A stretch of DNA of 64,000 nucleotides. Origin: Symbiodinium sp. CCMP2592 (Eukaryota > Sar > Dinophyceae > Suessiales > Symbiodiniaceae). How positions within the stretch are numbered: the first letter of the stretch is position 1; each line of letters opens with the position of its first letter. Positions 39,160 through 50,822 of this stretch are shown in pieces. The notes under the pieces were generated by a model, which was not told the origin of the DNA, searched no databases, and saw only the letters and a list, made by a program, of their open reading frames with translations. Location: positions 1 to 64,000 of the forward strand of contig CAJNDT010000609.1 of assembly GCA_905221615.1 (NCBI GenBank), written 5' to 3'. The position numbers were made by a program, and so were the translations under genes.

Positions 39160-40850
39160 TCGCTCAGGGAGTTGATTTGGCTTCAGCAGGCCACCGCGCG
39201 AATGTGGATCGGCGAGTCCAGCATCACTCACAACAAGGTGCATTGTCTTCAACATTCTTCAATGCACCAATATTCAGCTATGTTTTGATCGGTTTCTCAG
39301 CCAGCTGCCGTGTGTATTGACTCGAGGTTCGGCTGACCGGAGATCTCGATGGTGCGAACCAGATGGCTTACGCCCCAGCAGCTGGCCCTGCCAAGTGCCA
39401 TTTTTGCTTGGATGACTCTGTGCTGCAAGACTCTGACGCATGTGGATGGTACTCTCTAGGGGTCCTCGCAAGCGGATGGATCTGCTTGGACTTCAGGCGT
39501 CATGGGAGCATGGAAGAAGAGAAGCCACAACAAACACTTCTGTTGAGTCATGCAGCCGATGGCCTTGCTAAGTTGGTCACCGTCTACAATCCAGGGCTGG
39601 CAGAGCAAAGCCGCACGACACGGTATAGTGTAGCGCACGAGCTCCATCTCTTTGGCGTTTATGTCCAAAGTGCCACTCTGTACCACTGGGTTCAGACCAT
39701 AGTGCGCGTGCCAAGACCCAGCAACTACACGTTCTGCACTGCAAGGTAGAAATTTAAGCGGTGTTCAGGAACACTAGTGAACATTTGTTTGGAGTGTCTT
39801 AAAGTGTCGCACAACTCAAGATTCGGTCAAGATATCATTCATCATGTTAAGCTGCTTGCGCACTGAGGGAATTTGGTGGCAGCTGCTAGAGCTGTCCTGA
39901 TCTGCGGCTGCGCTACATGACCTGGGAGGTGTGCCCTGGAGCTTTGCGATCGTAGTAGACGTTCATGTCGGGACTTTTCGCTTGTCGAGGCAGTTGGAGG
40001 TCCATCCCACCGTGTCCTCAGCAAGTTCAAGGCGCCAAGTTCACCAAGTCATAAGAGTCAGGGCTAGCCGACTAGCACAGCCTTCGGAGCCGACGAACTC
40101 CGATACTTTTGCACAGGCTTGGAGAGCCTCCGATGGCCGCTCTACCTGGTCTACAGGTGGCAAGATCCAGCGTCTCCCACCTCCCACTCCCCTTTCAGCA
40201 ACCCTCGTTGTTGCAGGGGCACAGCCTGACAAGGGCTGCACCCCGAGATCGCGGATCGCAATGTTCACTAATTGTCGGACCTCCAGCCTCCTGCAGTCTT
40301 GAGGTTGCATTCCTGACAAAGCCGAGCAAAGATTCGCGCTCTCCTGATGGGCCAGTGATGCTTGCAGGCAGTAAGTGCAAGCTGAAGGTATGCCAGGCTG
40401 ACGTGTTCCTGCGAGGTCCAAATGACATGTACAACCTCACCATGTGCGAGCTTTAGCATTCACATTCACATTCTGTCTTCTGTCTTGAAGCATCTTTCAG
40501 TGTATTGCTGCTGACCCACAGGTTTACATCACCACGAAAGCACCATCGATTGTTCTGGTTCAAAGAGTCCCAGCTGCGGACTGTGAGCCCGCGGGCAGCA
40601 GACAGGACGAAACGATCCGACTTGACATCTTCTTGACCCAGCCATTCAGACTGGAGGCAACCTGTAATTGTGTCCTTCGCAGCACGACTGCTTTATTCAG
40701 TTATGATTGCACAGGTTTATGTTGATGGCACCCTCATGCCCGAAGAGTCCTACGACACTGCCAAGCCACGGACCTGGACTGGCAGGCACCAGGAAGAGCG
40801 GACAGTTTGACTGATCCATGTCACCTATAGAGACAGGCGGCAGGAAGTCA
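39160..40850 (+). other. Unassigned stretch, possibly exons of a host gene
   Basis: A 128-codon frame (39363-39749) opens with ATG and reads as plausible protein (CHFCLDDSVLQDSDACGWYS). Two later segments start right after an intron-like AG: CACAG/GTTTACATC at about 40520-40523 (VYITTKAPSIVLVQRVPAAD) and CACAG/GTTTATGTT at about 40710 (VYVDGTLMPEESYD). A repeated AG/GTTTA acceptor is suggestive of spliced exons, but I cannot assemble a gene and recognise no domain. Confidence 0.25.
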
Positions 40851-40924
40851 GTGAAGAGCAACTGCACTTTCCCCTTCGTGCAAGCATGTCACCACGCAGC
40901 CAGTTTCGGCTGTAAGGCTGGTAT

Positions 40925-41585
40925 GTGCGGCTTTACGGGGGGCTTGAAGGAGGCTTAAGAAAGCTGCTGCCCGCTCAAGAGGCCCGCCACGGGAGCGCAG
41001 CACCCCAGAGCGTGGGCATGCCGCACCATGGTCACCGAGAGCATCCAAGCCACGACGGCAGCGGCAAGCTGCAGGTGCGAGGGGCAGCGGCATACGCAGT
41101 CGCCGGAGAAGCAGCGCCCGAAAGAGGGGCGACGGCAGGCAGAGCTCGGGGGCGGTCTGTGAAAACACGCGCGCGTATGGGCCAGCTTGAGAATCAAGCA
41201 TGGCAACGGATGCTGGGTCGAGCTCGCGTCGGAGGGCTCTGTCACCGAAGTCGTCAAGAGCACGAGATGGTGAACGCTGCCAACCACGAGTGACGTCGAC
41301 GCCTGGGTCATCATCATGCTGTGGGGGAGGAGTCTGGCGTGCGCGACAACTCTTGCCATGCGGGCAGATCAAAACCTGCAGCGGACAAGGAGTGGCTGGC
41401 CAAGCGAATGGAATCCGAGGCAATTGGTAGCGAGTCGCTGCTCGCCAAGGATGCGCGCAGACGCTCAACGAAAGTGGGCTCACGGCGTGCAAAGAGTTGG
41501 AGGCAGTCTGCCCAAGAAACCCAATACGCGGCTGACGCCTGACTCGTGCCGGACGGCAGACCCAAGCCGCCGTGCCGCAGCGCAA
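40925..41585 (-). pseudogene. LINE (family C) C-terminal remnant, minus strand
   Basis: Minus-strand frames read TSQASAAYWVSWADCLQLFA and QAGPYARVFSQTAPELCLPS, then CRCRRGLDALGDHGAACPRS followed by GVLRSRGGPLERAAA. The CRC...GDH...C cluster and GVL...RG.PLERAAA mark a LINE family also present at 42190-43624 and 56975-60085. It has at least one frame break and no RT palm. Confidence 0.75.
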
Positions 41586-41639
41586 GCTGGGCCCGGCGGC
41601 GGCGAGAGGTGGCAGAGAGTCACAGTCGGCACTTCATCA

Positions 41640-42189
41640 GCGTTGTGAAGCTAGGTTTTCGCAGTATTTGAGACAAGAATCATCTAATACACATCAAGCC
41701 AGCCAGCGCCCGGGCAACCTCCTCCCCGCGCCGGGAAACAATTTTCCCGGCGCCAGGAGAACCTACACATTTTTCTTCGATAGTGCAATGAATGTGACTC
41801 GTACTGAAAGTCATTCAAAGTTTATCCTTGAGCAAGCAAACTTGTCAAGATAAAGTTGCCCGGCGCCGGGCGGTATTTTCAATCAGCGCCAAGACAAACA
41901 TTTTCTAGCACCAAAAATTTGTGTGAAAACCAATTTTCCGACGCCGAAACATGTAACAAGTTTCTTCGGCGCCGGGATGTTCTTGCAAGAACCAAAAACT
42001 TTTTCTGTTGAGTAAAAATATTAATGTGTTGGCAGGGTACTGGCGACGGTCTCCGGCGCCGGGAACCAGCTTTCCCCGGCGCCGGGGGACAGCTATCCCC
42101 GGCGCCGGGAAAGAACATACCCCGGCGCCCGGCGCCGGAGAAAACTCTGCACACGTCAGCGCTGGGAAACTAAGTTTCGAACTATTTGA
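41640..42189. repeat. GGCGCC-palindrome repeat field, left part
   Basis: Repeated CCCCGGCGCCGGGA-like palindromes are separated by 15-60 bases of A/T-richer DNA. They are densest at 42048-42135, where five lie almost back to back. The block shares phrases (TATTTGAGAC, CATCAAGCCAGCC, CCGGGCAACC) with 43700-44095, so both are parts of one dispersed repeat, now separated by a LINE. Confidence 0.75.
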
Positions 42190-43624
42190 TATGTGAATGC
42201 ACAGGCCGAATTGCTTGGCAGCGAACGCCTGTATGCATTCTTAGATGATTCTGACGTGCGACCCCGAGCGCGTTCGCGCAGCCTTCCTGGCCTTGCGACA
42301 CGCGCTCAGGAGCCATGCCAACATTGACTTGAATCTGGGCAAAACTCCGGTGTGGAACGCGGCGGGCGATGAGCCCCCTAGGCTCTCGGAATGGTTGCCG
42401 CCCGCCCGAGATGGCCGGCCAGTGTGGGTTGGGGACCCTGCACTCCCTCCGGACCAACGGGGCATCCACGTGCTTGGCACCCTCGTTGGGCATGACACCT
42501 TCCAAAAAGCGGCACTGCTGGCCAAACAATGCCAGCATGACTCGCTCCTGGACAAGCTGCCGGGCCTCCCAGACCTCCAGACAGCCTGGCTGCTTCTCCT
42601 CATGTGCGCAAACCCCTGCAGCAACTATTTGCTCCGGACCGATCATGGGCTGCCTAGGCGAACTCCTTGGAAGCGACGGGCCATTGCACTTCGACGATCA
42701 GGCACTGCAACGCGCCATGCTGCCGCTACGACTCGGCGGGCTGGGTCTCCGCTCGGCCGTGGCCGGCCGCTGCGCAGCTTATTGGGCTTCGTTGGCAGAC
42801 ACATTGCCCACGTTGCAAAACCGAGCTCCGGAGCTGGTGGCTGCTGCGTACCACCCCGCCGGGAGTGCCGGCGCGGTGCCACAAGCAGCGTTGCCGAGCT
42901 GCTGCAAGCAACCACACGCGTGAGCGAGGCGGGCTACGCAGCACCGGGATGGGGCGTGCTCTCGGCCGGCGGGGAACCACCGTGGGAGCGTGCTGAGCGC
43001 GACCATGGTGATATCTTGCGAGGCTGGTAGCGAGCTGCGGCTGCCTGTTTGGACATCTGCGTGCGCGAGCCTTTATTCTGACCTTGATCCGGCTTCACGC
43101 CTCCCCTTTTGTTGCGGCATCCTCTCCAGCCCCTGCCAGTCGCGCCTCGCACCTGCAGGTGCGGTGGTGTTTGGATCCGCGGGCGACCACCGAGCAGCCT
43201 GCCCCAAAGCCGGAGTGCTGGTGTTCGGGGTGCGCCGTTTGAGTGGGCAGCAGCGCTAGCCGCTAGCTTCCTGATTCGGGACATGAATCTGGATGCACCT
43301 GCCACGAACGCGCGCAGCATCGAGGTGCTGGCGAATGGCCTGCTGCTGTGGGCGGGAGCACAAGCCGCCGTCGACAACACTTTGGTTTCGCCGGTGACGC
43401 GCGATGGCGCACCGCGTCCCGGTGCTGACCGCAAGGCTGGGAGCGCGGTCTCAGCCGCGGCCACTCGGAAACGGCGGGACACGTACCGAGAACTGGACAT
43501 TGCCGCTGGCTGGCGTCGATGCAGGCACTGGCGCCGAACCACGGGAGACCTCCTAGCGGACGCGCGCGGCAACCACGATGTGCCCAGCAGCCACCTGCCG
43601 GCCCCCACCGGTGAGCGCTGCTAG
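42190..43624 (+). pseudogene. LINE (family C), truncated inside the RT palm
   Basis: The 5' end falls at ERLYAFLDDSD, the catalytic DD box of the LINE RT, so everything upstream is missing. It continues HANIDLNLGKTPVWNAAGDE, VWVGDPALPPDQRG, LPDLQTAWLLLLMCANPCSN to about 42650. After frame breaks follow the CRCGGV cluster (about 43155), MNLDAPATNARSIEVLANGL and NTLVSPVTRDGAPRPGADRK, ending at TAG 43622-43624. At least two frameshifts. Peptide by peptide it parallels the minus-strand copy at 56975-60085. It sits within the GGCGCC repeat field. Confidence 0.82.
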
Positions 43625-43699
43625 CCGCTGGCCAGATTAAAGCACAATGGGCAGACGGAAAAGTCCGCTGATGTCCGCTGGAAAAAAAGGAAGAATCAC

Positions 43700-44099
43700 C
43701 CACATCAAATCAAACCAGCCGGCGCCCGGCTAACCTTTCCCCGACGCCGTGAAACAGCTTTCGCAGCGCCGGGACACAGCTTTCCCCGGCCCTGCGAAAA
43801 CCTTCGCTGGTGGAACGAATGTTACTCGTATTCAAAACTGTCCTTGAAATCAAACAAACTTGCCGGCCGGCGCCGGGCTGACCGTTCCCCGGCGCCGGAA
43901 AGATGCAAAAGAAATCAAAAGAACACCTTCCCGGCGCCGGGGCACGACTTTTTTCGGCGCCGGGAAAGCCAGGAAAGTATTTGCATGACACGTATCAATT
44001 CATCGGCGCTGAAAAGTAGGTCTTCGCGCTGTTGAATATGAGAAATTTCCAGTTCAAATCTAACCGGCTGGCGCCGGGCTAACCCTTCCCAAACGCCGG
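43700..44099. repeat. GGCGCC-palindrome repeat field, right part
   Basis: Same type as 41640-42189, with CCGGCGCCGGG-like palindromes at about 43869, 43891 and 43930 and degenerate ones at 43722 and 44070. No gene. Confidence 0.75.
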
Positions 44100-44530
44100 C
44101 CTTGCTCCGGAACCCCGCTCCGGAACTGCTCCGGAACAATTCTCCGGAGCTTCGCTCCGGAACCTCCGGAACCTCTTCGGAACCTTGGCTCCGGAACCTT
44201 GTCCGGAATCTGGCTCCGGTACCTCTCCATAACCTTGCTCCGGAACCTTTCCGCAACCTCTCCGGAACCTGTCCGGAACTTCGCTCTTGAACCTCTTTGG
44301 AACTTCGCTCCCGAACCTTGCTCGGGAACCTTGCTCATTGCTCCGGAACCTATCCGGAACCTCCAGAACCGGAACCTCACTCCAGAACCTCTCCAGAATC
44401 TTGCTCTGGAACCTCTCCGGCACTTCGCTCAGGAACCTGTGTGGGACCTGGCTCCGGAACCTCTCCGGAACCTTGCTCCGGAACCCTTCTGGAATCTCGT
44501 TCCGGAACCTCGCTCCGGAACCTCTTCAAA
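44100..44530. repeat. TCCGGA short tandem array
   Basis: About 35 variants of CTCCGGAACCTTG with a spacing of roughly 10-15 bases. The palindrome TCCGGA is the constant core. All frames on both strands are open here (AsnLeu/AlaProGlu-type peptides on plus, ArgPheArg-type on minus), an artefact of the repeat. Confidence 0.85.
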
Positions 44531-45500
44531 ACTCTCTAAAGCTGTTGGGGAATTAGTGAAGGTCCAGTCGCAGAACGAAGGTCCTTGAAGGACCTAAGGC
44601 GAGTGGCCGTGCACTTCAACGGCGAGCAGCTATCAGTTGCGGCGGGGCAGGCTTTGAAGAACACATTCTTTTTCTGCAGCTGAGGAGCTTGCATGCCAGG
44701 GCACGTCATTGCGTGGGCCGTCGGCTCCAAAGTTTTGCCACTCGCATTGCGACCTGCTGCTTGGCATTTGCCAGGGCACACTTCATGAGACAATGATTTC
44801 TGGATGTGCTGAGGAGCATTTGTGCCAGGGATAACCCCCCCCCCCCAGGAGAAGCTGTGCATATGGATACCGGAAAGCAAACGTTCCCGCCCCATCAACC
44901 TGGCAGCACGAAAGCCTACTGCCCAGTCGGTGGGCCTGGCAATTCTGTTTGCCCGGCGGTGCTTAGAGAGCGTGACTAAAACGCTAGCCGGGTGGGGTTC
45001 ATATTGGTCTCTGAGAGCGGAATGCCTATCAAACAAATTGAATTATATAAAAAATATAATCAAAAAGAAATTAAGTCATAATAGAGGGCGAAATGCCTGC
45101 AAAACACAGCACCTCGGCACCACCGACCTCTGGAACCCAACGATGCCTGCTGAAGGTTCTACATAAAGAAAACAGTGCGGAAACATAGCAGACAGCAAAA
45201 AAAGAAAGAAAGCAAGAGGACAATGAAGAAGGAACGAAATATGAAATGAAACAAATAGATAAAGAGAGATCTGAAAATGTAGACAGACAGCAGAGAAAGA
45301 AAGAGAGACAACCAGAAACAGCCAGAATGAAATGCATGCTAAGACGCAGAAACAAGAGGACCTCAGAAAAGAGAAGGAACGCAGCACAAAATAGTAAATC
45401 CAGAAAATCGCGAAGAGAAAAGCGGAGCACGGCAAGAAATAAAGAAAGACAGAAAGAAAGATATGCAAACATAAAAAATAAAGCAAAAACTATATTGTAA
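44531..45500. other. Gene-free stretch with A/G-rich tail
   Basis: 44540-45080 shows no gene; a run of ten C lies at about 44837-44846. 45170-45490 is strongly purine-rich with AAAGAAAGAA and GAGAAAGAAAGAGAG phrases. Frames on the minus strand rich in Phe, Leu and Ser are its mirror. Confidence 0.5.
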
Positions 45501-46084
45501 ACACCTCGTAGCCCAGCTATGGTAGAAATACACGAGCAGCAATAGTACTAGTGAAACAAAATATATTGTCGTACAAACAATGGTAATAATAACACGAATA
45601 GCAGCACGAACATTCATAAGAGCAACTCTGGTACGGTATTTTTGTTTGTGCATGCGGCCAACGTTTTCTGACAATTTGTGTTTGCCATATGCAACAATTC
45701 GGCAGCGATACAACCTCCAGGGTGTGCAGCCTTCGGTTCTCAAGGTAAACGCAGCAGGTTCGTGAGCAACTTGCGCCGGGTTTCTCGCATGCTTGAACTT
45801 GCGCCTCTTGACGGACGGAGTCAAGAAAACGATATGATATGTCCACCATGTTTGCAGCAAGGGAATGTTGTGCGGCTGTGCCCCCCCAACCCGCCTGTTT
45901 GTAGTAAAGGAAGTTTGTGCGGATCATTTGGTTTGCACATGGGGGGGGCAGCCCCCCGGTATTTTTAATCCATCCGTGTTTGCAAAAGAGGAAAGGGCAT
46001 CATGTCATCACCATGTTTTCAATAAGCCAAAGTTGCGCGGATCGCCTTGTTTGCACATGGCAGGCCACCGTGCGTGTCCACATT
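45501..46084. other. Gene-free stretch with CATCATG/TTTGCACATGG repeats
   Basis: Related phrases recur: CACCATGTTTGCAGCAAGGG at about 45842, GGATCATTTGGTTTGCACAT at about 45920, and CATCATGTCATCACCATG with GTTTGCACATGGCAGG at about 45999-46065. The last matches 61906-61970. I see no gene. Confidence 0.45.
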
Positions 46085-46545
46085 CTTTAAACTCCAAGCG
46101 AATCCGAGGATCCTGATCCAACAGCGCCCGTTGTTACGAGGATCGTGCCCCCGAACCCAGAATCTTTGAGGCTGTTGACCTGTGTTTAAACTTCAAGAGG
46201 GTCCGAAGATGTAAAACCGATGACACTTATGAGGATGGCGACCCCGAAGCCCACAAGCCTTGTAACTGTTGACTCCTTGCAAATTCCGACAGACTTTGAG
46301 GGTCCCAAAGCCACGACAGTTGCGAGGATCGCGACCCCGACCCCAATTATCCCTGTGACTGTTGACACTTTTCAAACTCCGAAAGGCTTCAAGGGTCCAA
46401 AAGCTACGACAGTTACGAGGATGGTGACCCCGACCCCAACGATCCCTGTGACTGTTGACACTTTGCAAACTCCGAAAGGCTCCAAGGGTCTAGAAGCGAC
46501 GACAGTTTCAGGGATGGCGACTCCGACCGCACAATCTCTGTGACT
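46085..46545. repeat. 93-bp tandem repeat, about five units
   Basis: The phrase CAAACTCCGAAAGG recurs at 46373 and 46466, with diverged units at about 46280, 46187 and 46090, giving a period of exactly 93 over the last three. Since 93 is 31 codons, the plus frame 46220-46543 encodes a 31-residue repeat (KGPKATTVTRMVTPTPTIPV, then TVDTLQTPKGF). The minus strand is open as well. Most likely a satellite; a repetitive protein is possible. Confidence 0.8.
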
Positions 46546-46696
46546 GTGCGCATTTGGCAGGTGGAGCATTTTTTGATTACAACTTTTTTTACCATCTTTT
46601 TTTTGATAGGTCACCCCCTGAGAGTCTTGGAGATGTCAATCCTTGGACCCCTAGGTCCAAAAACTCAGCTCCGGCGCCTGCATCCAGAACATGCAA

Positions 46697-49600
46697 TAGG
46701 ATCCATGAAGACGGCAAACGTTGAAATGTTTGTTCAGGTCGTGCTGTTTGGCTGCGGCCAGGGCACGGAATGCAAAACTGTTTGATTTGCCAGATTTTTT
46801 TGTTGTTGCGCACGCGCAAGCATGAGCACCGAAAGAGCCTTGTGCTACATGGCAGATAGCCAGAGCATGTGCATAGCAAGCAGTGCGATTAGTGATTAGA
46901 GTGTGATTCGTATCCGGAGCATAATCAAGATGTGCGGCCGGCACATGTAGAATCAAGCGATTCAAACTTTTGTGTTGTCATGTAAGACGCTGTTGTGTGT
47001 GGCGATGGAAATCAAAGATCAAAGAAGTGTCTTATAGTTGATTGTGTTCGAAGAAGCAACGTTCGGTAATCGAAAATATGCTTGATAGGATCCATGAAGA
47101 CGGCAAAAAATTGAATTGTTTGTTCAGGTCGTGCTGTTTGGCCGCGGCCAGGGCACAGAATGCAACACTGTTTGATTTGCCAGGTTTTTGTGTTGTTGCG
47201 CACGCGCAAGCATGAGCACCGAAAGAGCCTTGTGCTACATGGCAGATAGCCAGAGCACGTGCATAGCAAGCAGTGCGATTAGTGATTAGAATGTGATTCG
47301 TATCCGGAGCATAATCAAGATGTGCGGCCAGCACATGTAGAATCAAGCGCTTCAAATTTTTGTGTTGTCATGCAAGACGCTGCTGTGTGTGGCGATGGAA
47401 ATCAAAGATCAAAGAAGTGTTTTATAGTTGGTTGTGTTCGAAGAAGCAACGTTCAGTAAGCGCAAACATATCTGACAGGATCCATGAAGACGGCCGAAGT
47501 TGAAATGTTTGTTCGGGTCGTGCTGTTTGGCCCCGGCCAGGGCACAGAATGCAGAACCGTTCGATTTGCTAGGTTTTTGTGTTGTTGCGCACGCGCAAGC
47601 ATGAGCACCGAAAGAGCCTTGTGCTACATGGCAGATAGCCAGAGCACGTGCATAGCAAGCAGTGCGATTAGTGATTAGAATGTGATTCGTATCCGGAGCA
47701 TAATCAAGATGTGCGGCCGGCACATGTAGAATCAAGCGATTCAAATTTTTGTGTTGTCATGCAAGACGCTGTTGTGTGTGGCGATGGAAATCAAAGATCA
47801 AAGAAGTGTCTTATAGTTGATTGTGTTCGAAGAAGCAACGTTCGGTAATCGAGAATATGCTTGATAGGATCCATGAAGACGGCAAAAAATTGAAATGTTT
47901 GTTCAGGTCGTGCTGTTTGGCCGCGGCCAAGGCACAGAATGCAAAACTGTTTGATTTGCCAGGTTTTTGTGTTGTTGCGCACGCGCAAGCATGAGCACCG
48001 AAAGAGCCTTGTGCTACATGGCAGATAGCCAGAGCACGTGCATAGCAAGCAGTGCGATTAGTGATTAGAATGTGATTCGTATCCGGAGCATAATCAAGAT
48101 GTGCGGCCGGCACATGTAGAATCAAGCGCTTCAAATTTTTGTGTTGTCATGCAAGACGCTGTTGTGTGTGGCGATGGAAAGCAAAGATCAAAGAAGTGTC
48201 TTATAGTTGATTGTGTTCGAAGAAGCAACGTTCAGTAAGCGCAAACATATCTGATAGTATCCTTGAAGACGGCCAAAATTGAAATGTTTGTTCAGGTCGT
48301 GCTGTTGGGCCGCGGCCAGGGCACAGAATGCAAAACCGTTCGATTTGCAAGGTTTTTGGTGTTGTTGCGCACGCGCAAGCATGAGCACCGAAAGAGCCTT
48401 GTGCTACATGGCAGATAGCCAGAGCACGCGCATAGCAAGCAGTGCGATTAGTGATTAGAATGTGATTCGTATCCGGAGTATAATCAAAATATGCGGCCGG
48501 CACATGTAGAATCAAGCGATTCAAACTTTTTTGTTGTCATGCAAGACGCTGTTGTGTGTGGCGATGGAAATCAAAGATCAAAGAAGTGTCTTATAGTTGA
48601 TTGTGTTCGAAGAAGCAACGTTCAGTATGCGCAAACATATGCCAAAGTTGAAATGTTTGTTCAGGTCGTGCTGTTTGGCCGCGGCCAGGGCACAGAATGC
48701 AAAACCGTTCGATTTGCCAAGGTTTTGTGTTCTTGCGCACGCGCAAGCATGAGCACCGAAAGAGCCTTGTGCTACATGGCGGATAGCCAGGGCACGTGCA
48801 TAGCAAGCAGTGCGATTAGTGATTAGAGTGTGATTCGTATCCGGAGCATAATCAAGATGTGCGGCCGGCACATGTAGAATCAAGCGATTCAAATTTTTGT
48901 GTTGTCATGCAAGGCGCTGTTGTGTGTGGCGATGGAAATCAAAGATCGAAGAAGTGTCTTTTAGTTGATTGTGGTCGAAGACGCAACGTTCAGTAAGCGC
49001 AAACGTATCTGATAGGATCCATGAAGACGGCCAAAATTGAAATGTTTGTTCAAGTCGTGCTGTTTGGCCGCGGCCAGGGCACAGAATGCAAAACCGTTCG
49101 ATTTGCAAGGTTTTTGGTGTTGTTGCGCACGCGCAAGCATGAGCACCGAAAGAGCCTTGTGCTACATGGCAGATAGCCAGAGCACGCGAATAGCAAGCAG
49201 TGCGATTAGTGATTAGAATGTGATTCGTATCCGGAGCATAATCAAAATATGCGGCCGGCACATTTAGAATCAAGCGATTCAAACTTTTGTGTTGTCATGC
49301 AAGACGCTGTTGTGTGTGGCGATGGAAATCAAAGATCAAAGAAGTGTCTTATAGTTGATTGTGTTCGAAGAAGCAACGTTCAGTAAGCGCAAACATATCT
49401 GACAGGATCCATGAAGACGGCAAAAAATTGAAATGTTTGTTCAGGTCGTGCTGTTTGGCCGCGGCCAGGGCACAGAATGCAAAACCGTTCGATTTGCTAG
49501 GTTTTTGTCTTGTTGCGCACGCGCAAGCATGAGCACCGAAAGAGCCTTGTGCTACATGGCAGATAGCCAGGGCGCGCGCATAGCAAGCAGCGCGATTAGT

Positions 49601-49992
49601 GATTAGAATGTGATTCGTATCCGGAGCACAATCAAGATGTGCGGCCGGCACATGTAGAATCAAGCGATTCAAACTTTTGTGTTGTCATGCAAGACGCTGT
49701 TGTGTGTGGCGATGGAAAGCAAAGATCAAAGAAGTGTCTTATAGTTGGTTGTGTTCGAAGAAGCAACGTTCAGTATGCGCAAACATATCTGATAGGATCC
49801 ATGAAGACGGCCGAAATTGAAATGTTTGTTCAGGTCGTGCTGTTTGGCCGCGGCCAAGGCACAGAATGCAAAACCGTTCGATTTGCCAGGTTTTTGTGTT
49901 GTTGCGCACGCACAAGCATGAGCACCGAAAGAGCCTTGTGCTACATGGCAGATAGCCAGGGCACGCGCATAGCAAGCAGTGCGATTAGTGAT
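46697..49992. repeat. Satellite array, unit about 390 bp, nine units
   Basis: The marker CATGAGCACC falls at 46821, 47211, 47600, 47990, 48380, 48748, 49138, 49528 and 49917, spacings 389-390 except one of 368 bases. Units are highly similar. Each begins near GATCCATGAAGACGG and contains GGCCGCGGCC, CACGCGCAAGCATGAGCACC, GATTCGTATCCGG and AGAATCAAGCG. The minus strand of each unit holds a 60-125-codon frame starting around MNRLILHVPAAHLDYAPDTN, but it varies in length and ends differently between units, so I do not call genes. The last unit is cut after GTGCGATTAGTGATT. Confidence 0.92.
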
Positions 49993-50822
49993 TTGGACAT
50001 GTGAATTGGCTGCAACAGGACTGAATTCTCAATGCAGGTGCATGAGGCATGAGGATGCCCTCTGGACACCTGGGTATTGGCTCTCTGAGGCATACAATGG
50101 TTTCAGGAGTCCGGCTGCAACATTACATTCGAACCGCTGCTGTGGCCGCGCGGAAGCTTTGCGCCGCTCTATGGAGTCATTGCAATGCTGGAATTCAGCA
50201 GGAAATTCAAAATTCAGTGCTTCCTGAACTGAGCTGCGTTCAGCCAACTGCATGACAGCGGGGAGTGCAACGCATCTGAGAGATGTGGCTTGGTTCTCTG
50301 GATTTTGCAATTAGGTGCAACAATCTGAATTGGATGCAAGTGCGGCTGTGCAGATGACTGCGGGAGTGCAACGAATCTGTGAGATGGGGCTTGGTTCTCT
50401 GGAATTCGTTCTTGGGTGCAACAACCTGAATTGACGTGCAAGTGCGGCTGTGCAGATGACTGTGTTTCTATGGCTTTGTGAGGCGGTGACTTGAGGATGC
50501 TTGTGCCAGTAAATGCATGAGTGGAGAGGTTACGGTATGAGAAGCTCGAGAGGAGGATGCAAGTTTCGCGGCTTGCTCCTGTCATCATTTAAAATGATGG
50601 CGAACTGATGTGGATTCGAAAAGAACCCGTTTCTGACTCTGAGGATTAGCCAACAAGTTGCTACATCGACAGAGTAAGCTTTTGGTACATTCTGAAATTG
50701 GAATGACTGTCAACTGTTCAACCAAGATTCCCTGCAATGCGGGCTTCGTCCTTGCTAGGTGGGAGGGAAAAAAAAGTGATTAGAATGTGATTCGTATCCC
50801 GGGGCCACTCAAAGGCGAGAAC
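49993..50822. other. Spacer with a 101-bp tandem duplication
   Basis: GGGAGTGCAACG...GCAGATGACTG is present twice, 50261-50361 and 50362-50462, with a few differences. The rest shows no gene. At 50774-50800 the phrase GTGATTAGAATGTGATTCGT from the 390-bp satellite reappears. Confidence 0.6.

Noticed and set aside
45071-45486. Phe/Leu/Ser/Cys-rich minus-strand ORF resembling a membrane protein
   Set aside because: It is the complement of a GAAA-rich low-complexity tract; the hydrophobicity comes from T-rich codons.
46697-49992. Minus-strand ORFs of 60-125 codons in each 390-bp satellite unit
   Set aside because: They share a start but end at different places, and the longer ones depend on unit-specific indels. 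Similarity between units is at DNA level throughout, not focused on codons.
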